Shown in pieces: positions 1 through 9,995 of a stretch of DNA of 64,000 bases. Under the pieces are notes generated by a model. It ran no database searches. It saw nothing but the letters and a program-made list of their open reading frames with translations, and was not told where the DNA came from. Made by a program: the position numbers and the translations under genes. The stretch spans positions 2,294,001 through 2,358,000 of the forward strand of contig JBANDB010000009.1 of assembly GCA_037576215.1 (NCBI GenBank), written 5' to 3'. Source of the DNA: Armillaria gallica. Taxonomy: Eukaryota > Basidiomycota > Agaricomycetes > Agaricales > Physalacriaceae. Position 1 is the first letter of the stretch. Each line of letters begins with the position of its first letter.

Positions 1-19
1 GCTTCTTTCATTCTCGCAG

Positions 20-1548
20 GAAAAAGACTACGTCAACGCAACATTAAGAACGCTTGACGGTACGCAGCAAGATCTTACGTTTTCATGGTTACTTGGAGCC
101 GACGGTGCACGGGGAGTTGTGCGGAAAATGCTGGGTCTGTCCTTCCTTGGGGAAACCAGCAATATTGATAAGATAGTGGTGGGGGATATTTTTGTCGAAG
201 GGCTGGAACAAGAGGCGCGTCTATGGTTCCTTTTTGCCCGAGCCCCACTTTCTAATTAATTCCTTAGTTTTGGCATATGTGGGGTGATGCCGGAAGCACA
301 TTGTATGTTCACGAAATCTCGGTCCGTCGAATGTTCCTTATTCAAGTAACCCGTACAGAATCAGTCTCCGACCCACGGAAACACCCTCATTATTCAATTT
401 CATCCTGACCGGAAAGAACATTGATAACGCTTCAATGTCCCATGACTTGGATGGTCTTCGAGAGTCGTTTATCCGGTGTACGGGGGCGGGCGACTCTGTT
501 AAATGGGGCAAAATAACATGGGTGTCAAACTACCGGTATGCTCAAGCGTTGACAAAGTATTGACTAGTCGCTGATAAAACAGACCCAATATTCGAATGGT
601 TGACAGTTTCGGAGACGGGAGAGTTTTCTTGGCCGGAGGTGAGCACGGTCGTTATCTTTGACCAAACCTTGTGCAGTCATCTAATTGTTTTTAGACTCTG
701 CGCATGTGCATAGCTTCACTGGAGGCCAGGTGCGTCGAATTCTACATAGAAATCTAGGGAAAGACCCTGACTTTGATTCAAACACACAGGGCATGAATAC
801 TGGAATCCAGGACTCGTTTAACCTCGCTTGGAAACTCGCATTAGTGCAACGGGGCCTAGCATCCCCCTCCCTCCTCCGAACATACACCGAAGAGCGCCTT
901 CCCGTTATCGCCGAGATGCTGAACCAGACGACCGTTCTACTGAAGCAAACATTCATAAAAAAAGAAAAGCCCTCTGTCTGGCGTCGGGGCGGCAGCCTCC
1001 TCCAGCTTGGCGTGAACTACCGGTGGAGTTCCGTAGTGGTTGACGAGCAATCTGACGACGAGGATGAATACTCTGATGACGAGGATGATTTCCCTGATTC
1101 GTACGGAGAGGACCTGGGCGCCCAACTACGTGCCGGCGACCGTGCCCCTGATGCCCCGGGTCTGCTAAACTTGACATTAGAGGAAGACAGACCTGCAACA
1201 TCGAAGAGGCTCTTCGAGCTATTCGGTGTCTCCCATCATACAATATTGGTCTTCGTGCAGGACCTCCACCGGTGTTCTACAATACTAAAAGGGATCTCAT
1301 CGTCATGTCCGAAGGGACTCATTCGGACTGTTCAAATCGTCCGAGCTGACTTTGGACGGCATGTGGAATGCGGTCCGTTCTGCGCGGATTACACGGTCGA
1401 GGATACACGAGGGCATGCATATGATGCGTATTCCTTGACCGAAGGATGTTGCGCCGTTGTGGTAAGGCCTGACGGCTTCATTGGGGCAATTGTGCAGGAC
1501 AACAATGGCCTACGGCAGTACTTCCGTGGAATATTCGGTTCAAATTGA
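20..1548 (+). CDS. FAD-dependent monooxygenase, phenol 2-monooxygenase-like (5' partial)
   Basis: This is the 3' part of an FAD-dependent aromatic-ring hydroxylase; the start lies left of the window and position 20 follows an intron acceptor. Visible motifs are GADGARGVVRKML, WHMWGDAGST, ISLRPTE, then the flavin motif AGDSAHVHSFTGGQ|GMNTGIQDSFNLAWKLALV (bar marks an intron). The C-terminal part, ending in VVRPDGFIGAIV, matches the thioredoxin-like domain of phenol hydroxylases. Introns inferred from frame: 303-358, 536-582, 639-694 and 730-789, the last being 60 bp and in frame. The junction at 215-267 fits the frame only with a GC donor (GCGCGT), so it is either a GC-AG intron or a damaged donor. 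An acidic insert (DDEDEYSDDEDD, about 1060-1095) separates the two domains. The family uses FAD and NADPH to hydroxylate phenolic rings; the substrate cannot be read from sequence. Confidence 0.85.
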
Positions 1549-1692
1549 TGCCATTATTGCTGTGTCTGATAAGGTTCCTCATACCACTACGCTAATTGAT
1601 ATACTTTAATCAACGTAATTCCCCCTACTTATCATATTGGGCCCGGGGTCGGTTAGGCATTACTTCTGTAGCTGTACTGTTGTAACATTTCA

Positions 1693-1905
1693 CAGGGATT
1701 TTCACCCCGTTAACAAGCGAAGCCGTAAAGCCGCTGTACGCGCAGTTGGGGCATAATACATAATGGTTCAACTCAACAACTTTGCCCTCGAAGGAGAGAG
1801 CTTAACTCAGTCGCTACTAGTTCGCCTTCATGACTAGCGATTTCATATTGACAGAGGTCAATGCGAAAGACCTCAGACGGACCTCAGACCTGGACATAGC
1901 GGCCA
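1693..1905 (+). repeat. Direct repeat block, copy 1 (partner at 18227-18425)
   Basis: About 200 bp here match 18227-18425 in the same orientation with scattered substitutions and small indels. Both copies contain the run TAAAGCCGCTGTACGCGCAG. The right copy is open on the minus strand with a CPHC motif and looks like a relic of coding DNA, but I do not recognise it. Here the block ends at 1905 and the next part of the shared segment resumes only at about 5727. In the right copy the two parts are contiguous. Confidence 0.75.
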
Positions 1906-4301
1906 CCTGTTATTATAGGAACCTATGAGCGATTGATTGACCAAGGCGGTGGACATGTCGCTCACTCGTGCAGTACCGAAAGGTGCGTTAACGTTCCTTA
2001 ATCTAACACTTTTGACTGCCAATCGTAGCGGTCATCCTTCAGGGCTCAAGTATTTCATGACGCTGTCCAGGAAGACTACAGATAAATACATTAAGTTTAC
2101 GTGCGCATGAATGTAATGAACTCACACCCTTCGAGACTCCCGTCGAGTAAGGACATAGTATATTGGTATCAGAATAACGCCGACGGTAGGTGAGATATTT
2201 CTTCGGCTACAAGATGAGCCCCCAAGGCACCAATGAAGATGATACTAAACAGGATCCTTGTGATATTTTCCACTTCAGTCTTCAACTGAATTACAGGGAC
2301 CATTATATCCGTATTGTGCATTGTGCATTGTGAAGGCGTATGACCAACGGCAAATTTCCCTGTATAAAACGTCAGTGCTGGTGGACCGAAGAGATCAGAC
2401 CTAATTCACCGCGGTCGTTACCCAAAAGAGGCCTTCGTAAAACCGCAATGCGAGGACCAATGCAGATTGAAGAGGTAAACGAAAATTTGGCATGTACGGA
2501 ACTCTTTGATTACTGCGTCAGCCTGTAGCTTCTGCGCGAAGCTATTGCATAAGCTGACACCCAAGCCCAATAAAAATCCCCTCGTGATCGGAGGCGCTAT
2601 CGCGAAGATTACGCCACTGCTGTAAGCCGATCTTCGCAAGACGCCTCAGGCCTAGACATTGCAAAGCGGACGAGCACCAGGTCACCCAGAAGCCATCTCT
2701 AGAGCCCCAGTGTAAGCCGTCTACCGTACGAACGATAACTTCGTTACCACCAAGTATGGAAGGTGGACCGGACAACAATGCTTCAGGGACATATCCATCA
2801 TCATTGTAGAAGCTTCCGATGTGATATGATTCAGGCCCAAGGGACTCTGTCCAGGGCTAGAAATGAATTATAAGTAGTAATATCTCGGAACCGAAATGAA
2901 AGGTGAACGAACGCTACCGAACCGCCGTGGGAGGGTTACCACACGGGAATGCATATGCGCTTCGATCACAGAGCGCCTCCGTTCCGGCGCATATTACTTA
3001 CTTTGCCTCGATCGAGTACCCGTATACGACATCGCAATGATCCGTGATAGTGGAGGGAAATTTTTCGATGTGGCCACCATTCCTCGATGAATTTTGTGAT
3101 ATCGATAACGATGACTCGGCCAGACCAGGATACCGCTAATATTTGATTGGCCAGCGGGAGAAGACGCTGCGTTGTTAGTTTGTTGACTAAAGTCAGGTGC
3201 AGTTTGAAGAGATGTCGATTTCCTGAATCCTGATGTGTGATTCATCCAAGTGAAGAATTCCGTCCATGTAGGCCCACTGATGAGAGTCCTAAATTATATT
3301 ATCTGCAGGGACACCGATCAGAGGTCAAATAGTACCGCTGTTAATGTCGTGAGTAAAAACGCCAAGTCATGGAATCAAGATAAGGCGCCTTGCTGGGTTA
3401 AAAGCAGCGAAAGCTGATCATAGGATGATCACTCTGAATTTGAGACAGGATCACTGATTTAAGAGTGAACTGTATTGTGATGAATGACCCACCCTCGTGG
3501 TGATATACAGACCGTGATCGGTTAGAATAGGCACCGCATATTCTGAACCACGGTGTGCAATCAAAGAATGTAGCGGAGGGCAACAGCAGTGGGTCAACCT
3601 TGTGATGCGACAAAAATGATGAGCGAAGGGGACAAGTACTGGAGCCGTGCAACTTGAATGTTTACCGTAAGCTTGAATTCCGTGACCATGATCGAATTAC
3701 AGCAAACCAACATATTCGGCACTATTGGGAGCGAGAAATTTGGTTATTTGAATAAGAACACTGCGCATAGAAGACAAGGGCTTACCGCGTCCAGGTCCAT
3801 AGTCGGGCAGTTCCCATGAGAGAAATTCGTTGAGTCATTGGCTCACGAACCTCTCTCCGTACATTGACGAGTCCTTCTCATGCCAAGTGATCGGCAAACT
3901 CTTACAATTCACCCCAACTACCGAGTGGGCTGTCAATCAAGCTGGCCGACCCGGAATCATCTTCAACAGAAATGGCACAAGCGGCATTGTGCTGTTACTC
4001 CGGATGGTTCTCTTTCGAGCACATGGAAGTTTCCGTTGTTTGAACTCCTTTACTTCGCGGGCGGTTTGGGAAGTAGCATTAGAGGCTTTGAGTTTCGGGC
4101 CTCACATGTAACCGGTCGCATGATTCTTCTGAGGGTCGTCACCGCCTATTCAGCATGTGAGTGAGCATGCTGTGACGTTATGTGATGTGCTGCGACGTTA
4201 TGTGATGTTCTGCTCACCCGTGCCCTGTTTCCTCGTCGCATTTGTAGCGAACGACCTCGGTTCGAATCTCAGACGACGCATGTAGAAGCTGAAGCTGCAG
4301 A
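1906..4301. other. Gene-poor stretch, no supported gene
   Basis: About 2.4 kb with only short overlapping open frames and no recognisable domain or consistent intron structure. It separates the two halves of the segment that is contiguous at 18.2-19.8 kb. A 20-bp unit repeated twice at 4169-4208 is the only ordered structure I see. Confidence 0.5.
4169..4208. repeat. Tandem duplication of a 20-bp unit
   Basis: Two adjacent copies of GCTGYGACGTTATGTGATGT differing at one base. They lie about 95 bp before the forkhead ATG. TGACGTTA inside the unit resembles a CRE/ATF half-site, but a regulatory role is only a guess. Confidence 0.7.
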
Positions 4302-5441
4302 ATGGACAGCTCGGCATTTCGGCCCGAATTCGGAGCACGCCCACGTGCTTCTCATACGTCGCGCAATACCTCTCATCTGTTCGAGTCACTATCATCCATT
4401 TTCGAGTCTAAAAGCGCGCAACGCCCTTCATTCAGTGATATTATGGACACAATCTTGGCACGTCAAGGCCTGTCGACCACCTTACAGCAGATCGTTAGTG
4501 AAAGAGTGCACTTGGACCGGAAAAATACCAAGGTGAGTTGGAAAGGTATAGAACTTCAGCAGTCGCTGACAGTGTTGGTGCAGAACGAATCAGAGGTGTC
4601 TCCGGACGAAGCTTATGTCTATACTAGAATGCATAATCTTCCTTCGAAATCTGGTCCTTATCTCCAGAGTCGCCCTTCTCAGCATTCTAGTCCGCAGCCG
4701 ACCGACGGATCATGCGACACGCAGAAGATCTCTTACAGTATCACTGCTCCTGTATCTGAAGATTACAGCAACGATTCTAATACTCCTGTGCTCATACCAT
4801 CCTCCTCTGTACCCCTCAATCAGCACTCTCACGAACGACCCGATATTACATACGTGGCAATCATAAAACAAGCCATTCTATCTTCTCCGGATCGCCGTCT
4901 CAGCCTCTCAGAAATATACGACTGGATCACAACAGTATATCCCTTCTTCAGTCCTGCGACAAAGTCCTGGAAAAACAGCATCCGACACACCCTAAGCAGC
5001 TATCAGTGTTTCCGAAATGAGGCTCATGGTATATGGGCTATAGACGATGTGGAACTGGAAAGCTATGGGATCGGGTCTCTTCAGAAACGCGACTCTTCGA
5101 GGGTGGACGGCGTCAAGAAAAAACAGGCGGGTACGATAGCTGGTTTGAGGAAAGAAGATTCATCCGTACCAAAGCTTGAGACTCGCAGACGAGAGATAGA
5201 TGACGAGGCGGATATGCAGTCTAGGCAATCAAAAAAGGGGAAGAAAGCGCGTTCCTCTGCTGCACCCGATTTCGTCCACGAAGGATCATCATCCTGTTCT
5301 CCGTTTTGGCGATCATCCCGGATTCTCAGGGACGATGGGAGAATGACCGCGAGCGACGACAGTTCAGACGTTACAGAGTATCGAAGGCCTATGCTTGTAC
5401 TGGTCAAATCCTGGGCAACGTTACCTTTGACCTGGAGTTGA
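4302..5441 (+). CDS. Forkhead-domain transcription factor
   Basis: The 379-codon uninterrupted frame encodes a forkhead (winged-helix) DNA-binding domain at about residues 180-256. Visible pieces are PDITYVAIIKQAI, RRLSLSEIYDWI, the hallmark WKNSIRHTLSS, then CFRN and GIWAID. Flanks are rich in Ser/Pro, and the C-terminal part has basic runs (VKKKQ, KKGKKAR) usable as nuclear signals. The ATG at 4302 is the first in frame and is preceded by GCAGA. Such proteins act in the nucleus on cell-cycle or developmental genes; the target set here is unknown. The C-terminal end (after about residue 355) is not conserved-looking, and an unrecognised 3' intron is possible. Confidence 0.8.
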   Translation: MDSSAFRPEFGARPRASHTSRNTSHLFESLSSIFESKSAQRPSFSDIMDTILARQGLSTTLQQIVSERVHLDRKNTKVSWKGIELQQSLTVLVQNESEVSPDEAYVYTRMHNLPSKSGPYLQSRPSQHSSPQPTDGSCDTQKISYSITAPVSEDYSNDSNTPVLIPSSSVPLNQHSHERPDITYVAIIKQAILSSPDRRLSLSEIYDWITTVYPFFSPATKSWKNSIRHTLSSYQCFRNEAHGIWAIDDVELESYGIGSLQKRDSSRVDGVKKKQAGTIAGLRKEDSSVPKLETRRREIDDEADMQSRQSKKGKKARSSAAPDFVHEGSSSCSPFWRSSRILRDDGRMTASDDSSDVTEYRRPMLVLVKSWATLPLTWS

Positions 5442-5726
5442 GGGAGCACTCGAGTACGACCTTAGCACCTGGTACACCTTTCGGTTACATGGATGCTGCA
5501 TTGCGATTGAAACTTGGAATCTCGCTTGAACCATTTGATTTCTTACTGCCAGTTATACTGAGTATTTAGAAGTTCCCGCTTTGAATTCAGCAGAAATTGA
5601 ATGACAATTATCACAACGAATACTTAGTATGAGCGAGAGGTTAACTTGAGGATTGAACCTCAAAATATGATCCCTGTCCTCGCTTCAGTACCACCGTCGT
5701 TGTCGCTGGATTTTCAAGATCCACTG

Positions 5727-6092
5727 GCAATGAGGCATTATCAGTCCGTTGCTGCGCGCGCTAATGACACCTAATGCAGGAGCAGAATCCGCGGCATCCT
5801 CAAGTATCCCAATCTCATGTATGAGAACGGAAACTTTGTTAGAAAGAAATGTTCTGTAACTGTAAGTAAAGGGAAACGATTCAGTGGCGAGATCCGCGAT
5901 GAGATGACAGCCCTAGGGATTGCAGTCTGGCATCAGGTGGATATCGTCGAGGTCGTCCTCGAGGCGACGTACATCTTCAAGCTCAACATCCTCGCGAAAG
6001 AGGGGACCGACAACATTTCTTCACAATAGCTGTGAATGTACAAGCAGCCTCACACTGAAATTAGCAGAATATGTCTTTAGACCATAGCCTTC
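5727..6092. repeat. Part of duplicated segment downstream of the F-box gene (partner 18426-18777)
   Basis: This stretch is nearly identical to 18426-18777. On the minus strand it reads as coding-like text (FREDVELEDVRRLEDDLDD, then ESFPFTYSYRTF) interrupted by a stop. It looks like a decayed exon of an unknown gene, carried along with the F-box gene when the segment was copied. Confidence 0.55.
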
Positions 6093-7071
6093 TCACTGAA
6101 GAGGTAGTTTGTACTCCCGAGTCGGCCACCTCTCGGTCACTATGGAAGATAAAGAAGACTGGACACGTCTATACTCCCAACGGTGGAAGAGACTGGTGAA
6201 ACACCTCAACGCTAGAGCTGAGCATGTTAGACTAATCAGATGGACGTGTCTCGAATCACTTACTGTGACGATTATTGGAAGCCATCCACAAGCGCTTATT
6301 GATATTCCTCGAATCATAGCCGTTAAGATGTCTGTCTTTGAGATTTCTCTCATATATATACGTGGCATGAACGAAGTGTCGCACACCATCTTCCACGAAC
6401 ATATCATACGACCCTCGGCCGGTTGCAATGATCCCAAAAAAGTGTTCGGGGACGCCGACATTGCGCAAATCGTGGAATATGCGAGACCAGGCCAAGTCGC
6501 GTATGACCCCCGAAGGATCCGGGTCTGGCATTGCAATGGATACGTCCATTTGTGCCCATCCGTATGGGCACTTGGGTGAGAACGCATTAGACAGTAATCG
6601 GTCATAACGGGCGCGAATGGGAACACCACGGAGCGGCTCAAAAGGTGGAAATCGTCCAACACCGATCCAAATGATCTCGAAGGATATATATAGAATGAGC
6701 GGGAACAGAGTTTGGAAACCGATGATATTGGGTAGCCCAATGAGATAGCGATACACCTCTTTCACCGCTCCTTCGAGTTCCCTTTCGTGTTCTTGAAGGT
6801 CAATGAAGCAGGTAATGGTCTGGGTAAGCCGGGGGATGAAGTCACGGTAGATGATGGATTTTTGGAGATGTGCTATCCTGCATAGATAGTCGAGAAATGC
6901 GAGGTTGGTGATGTACATGTCCTGAGAAGCGATAGGGGCATAGACAGCTTTCCACACTCGGCTGATCCGGGGACAAGTAGTCATGAACAATTTCCGGATA
7001 TAAGACGGCATATCAGAGTACCAGACTTCACGCACGATTATCTCTACAAGTTCTGGAGGAAGCGTAGTCAT
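6093..7071 (-). CDS. F-box-type protein (intact copy)
   Basis: Two exons, complement of 6264-7071 and 6093-6211, with an intron at 6212-6263 (GTAAGT donor, CTCTAG acceptor). The protein is about 308 aa. It starts MTTLPPELVEIIVREVW, the usual first helix of basidiomycete F-box proteins, followed by a long alpha/beta region with no catalytic motif. F-box proteins link targets to SCF ubiquitin ligases through Skp1; the target is unknown. I chose the ATG at 7071 because it has a good context (CCACCATGA) and starts exactly at the F-box; the frame extends upstream without another ATG. A broken copy lies at 18778-19763. Confidence 0.7.
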
Positions 7072-7244
7072 GGTGGAAGAGCAGGATGGTAGCGCGGGAG
7101 GATAAAGTTTGAATCCATTTTGTAAGGAAGTCTGAGACTGAGACTGAGACTGTCTATCCCAGCCCAAAATTACAAGTCGCCGGTTGGCATTACGCGGATC
7201 GGGTATTCCGACAATTTTACTAAAGATACTATGTACGTTTGCTC

Positions 7245-8172
7245 TTATGTAATGCGACTCATCCTTCGCAACTCAACAACCTCCTCCTCAGTGTACTTGA
7301 TGTACTCGTCAACAATGACGCTGCTCGAGTAGTCGGAGCGACCCAGGAGTGCTACTTCTTTCTTGTAGAAAGCCACTGCTCCAGATAGAAATCTACGTAT
7401 TTCCTTGCCACGTTTCGTACTGCTTCTGACCTGCGTAAGCGAAATGTGGTCGTCGAGGGGCACCGCAAGCACTTCCTGACCAACAGACAATATGTTTCTA
7501 CCCGGAAAAAGTTAATCAATCAGATAAGATAGATAAGATAAAAGTAATACATACTTCTGCAGTACATCATATTGATAGGCGACAGCATTCGATGCGTCAC
7601 AGATCCAGTGCTTCCGGTAGGCATGTTGAGCTTTACTACATGTCTCTTCGGAATCATCCCGAGCTGCCTAAATTTGAGTTAGTCTTGGTGAAAAAAGAAC
7701 GGTCTACAGCCTTACGTCGAGCTCATGTCTCCACTTAAGATGGCGTTCGTGAAGTGCTAGTGCGATGGTGACGACGAGGATAATGGCCATATATGGCAAC
7801 GTCTCCACCGGCGTGAAGGAGAAGTGGAGGGATACCGAAAGCGTCCCTACAACTCCGATTATGTACCATAACAGGTAAACCCCGAAACACTCCTGTTGAT
7901 ATTATGCAAAGAAATCAGTGAACTGAGATTCAGAGATGAACATGGGGCGCACTCGAAAGTCTCCCCAGCCCTCTATGGTCATCGACCCTGGGATGTACCC
8001 AGCATTGTCATAGATGCGTTCCCGCGGGGGCGTCGTTAGCGCTGCGGGTAAGGGTCCCCGGTTGCCACTACCATGGACCGTCGGAAATCGTGCTGGAGAC
8101 AAAATGGACAGGTGAATGAATGTCGGGATATATGGGTAAGCACCTACCGGTTGTAAACATGCTGAAAGACAT
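7245..8172 (-). CDS. Small membrane protein of unknown function
   Basis: Five exons join in frame on the minus strand: 8148-8172, 7953-8092, 7716-7892, 7555-7667 and 7245-7497, giving 235 aa. All junctions are GT..AG and introns are 48-60 bp. The protein starts MSFSMFTT. The third exon holds two hydrophobic segments (VYLLWYIIGVVGTLSVSL and YMAIILVVTIALAL) followed by a basic HERHLKWRHEL. The rest is a hydrophilic tail ending EEEVVELRRMSRIT. This suggests a two-pass membrane protein with a long soluble C-terminus. I do not recognise the family. Confidence 0.65.
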
Positions 8173-8243
8173 GGTTATCTGCGTATTTCGAAAGGAGCGG
8201 GTGTGGCGTCGGATAGCGAGCGGGTTGTTGGATAGCAAGCGCG

Positions 8244-8313
8244 GTGTTGGGTGACGAGCGTGGTGGGTAGTGAGCGCGGTGTTGGGCGACGAGCGTGGTG
8301 GGTAGTGAGCGCG
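8244..8313. repeat. 35-bp unit repeated in tandem
   Basis: Two adjacent 35-bp copies (8244-8278 and 8279-8313) differ at one base. Related degenerate pieces (GCGGTCTTGG, GAGCGTGGT) follow to about 8340. They lie between the membrane-protein ATG and its probable TATA box, so they would be in the 5' leader. Confidence 0.7.
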
Positions 8314-8437
8314 GTCTTGGAGAGTAGCAGCGAGCGTGGTGCCGCTGAAAAACGAGTGTGATGTTGCTGAAAAGCAGTAGAGATGATGGGAGTAGAGGGA
8401 AGAGTTGGGAGATATGGTTTGTCGAATCCTCGCGCCC

Positions 8438-8444
8438 TTTTATA
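8438..8444 (-). promoter_or_regulatory. TATA box for the membrane-protein gene
   Basis: The minus strand reads GGGTATAAAAGGGCG here, a strong TATA match about 265 bp before the ATG at 8172. No other gene start is placed to use it. Confidence 0.5.
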
Positions 8445-8499
8445 CCCTGAGGGCCCACCCCAGGTAGCGCAGATCCCAGCCACAATCAACGTCATTCGC

Positions 8500-9995
8500 T
8501 CGACGATGACGCGCACACCGACAGTTCTTCTCGCGAGATTGCCCAATTCGGATAACATCTGTGTTCAATATCCCAGTCCCTACGATCCCGCCCCGGATAT
8601 TGCTTGCATCCTAGGCCCCGTCAGGCGTCCTACGCCTTGGCCTAGTAGTCAGATCATTGTTTGTTACCGCCATCGACCTCGCGTCCTACCCAAATCACGT
8701 ACGGTCGTGGAAGGCCGTTGCCTCGTCCTATCCTCCATATTTCCCAGCCAGGTGTTCCGAGCCAAAGTTCCAGAAACACGCGTACTGCTTCTTCGTCTCG
8801 CAGCTCAGCAACTACCGTTACTGTCGTCCGTCCAGGCGTCGAAAGGTAATCAATGGTACCAGAGCAGGCATTAGAGACGGGTGATAGATACAACCCACTA
8901 CGAAAACAAGATCCACAGCTGGAAACTGAAATAGTCGCGACCGCTGTTTTGTTCGGCGATTGATATATTAGTCGTATTAGTAGAACCAGCGTAGTTAAGT
9001 AAGGTGTTCTTTTCGAGTAGCAGCAAGATTTCGCGGATATCGGTGACGGTATAATTCTTAACCCAAGTACTCAGTGCTATGCTCAGCAGACCGGTACCCG
9101 CCCTATTACTTGAGCTCAACGAAAAAATGACACGGTGCTTGGTGAAACGAAAGACTGACCCGAGCTCCAGTGTCTCCGTGTTTCCCAGCGCAGTCTTTAT
9201 CGAACAAAGAATCTGTCGGTGCAGCGAAGTGAAGCTGTTCGAGGACAAGATGCGCGAAATCAATGCTATACACAAATATCAGTCCCAATACAATGCGGAA
9301 TAGGCTTCACCAGCGGTACCTAGCTTTCCATACCACGCTTCTCGTATTTCAAGCCAATGTCCCAGCAACTGTCGTCGAGACGTATAATAGTCGCAACGTT
9401 AACCCGTTGTGGTCATCGGTCGTTGTCGGGAGACATTGTATGTATATACGCCCGGACTCTTTGGAGTACTCGTGGCGGTGCCACAATGACCGTCAAGACC
9501 TTGTCGGCCATTTAGAACGATGAATCTGAGTTAGAGAATCACTCTATAGTTCCGTAGGATCTAGAGTCTGCAATTCAAGACAGCACATAGTTTGACCCAG
9601 TTTTCATCCATCCGACGAGCCAAAGTAGAAAGCGTAGAATACAACAAACAAAGACATTCGTTATCCAGTGACCGCATCCACATCAGAATCGCCCAAAGAA
9701 AGGTATGAACTGCCGGCCTTCTTGCTACAATGACACGATGTTAGACGCGAATATAATTTAAGGCTTGAAAGGTACTCACGAAGGGAGATTTTCTCTTCCC
9801 CAAAGTAAACTAGGTGCAGGGAATACATTGGTCTGCGGGGCCATCTAAATAACTTGTCGTAGAGATGTTGCCGTCCGACAATTCAGGTTTGCACTTTTCA
9901 CGGGCGGAACGTGTGTAGGTAAATAGAGGGCATTGTTTTGCGGAGTCGGCTATGCACGAGGAAGGATGATCACTTCCAGGTCGAGGAATGGCGCC
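8500..9995. other. No convincing gene; foreign sequence joined to RdRP copy A
   Basis: About 1.5 kb with only short frames. On the minus strand 9660-9990 contains text that could be a terminal exon pair (an intron at about 9728-9778 with GTGAGT donor would join frames ending GSSYLSLGDSDVDAVTG), but I cannot name a gene. RdRP homology of copy A stops at about 9996 inside the exon carrying the catalytic motif, so this is a rearrangement junction. Confidence 0.4.

Noticed and set aside
4235..4275. Possible tRNA (GGTTCGAATCTC resembles a B box)
   Set aside because: No matching A box or cloverleaf stems within the required distance upstream.
6109..6579. 156-codon plus-strand frame over the F-box gene
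   Set aside because: It is antisense to the spliced F-box gene; its twin at 18836-19273 is conserved only because the segment is duplicated.
8144..8560. Overlapping frames of 113 and 127 codons on the minus strand near the 35-bp repeats
   Set aside because: Low-complexity text (repeated TTLVAQHRAHYP-like peptides) produced by the tandem repeats and lying in the leader of the membrane-protein gene.
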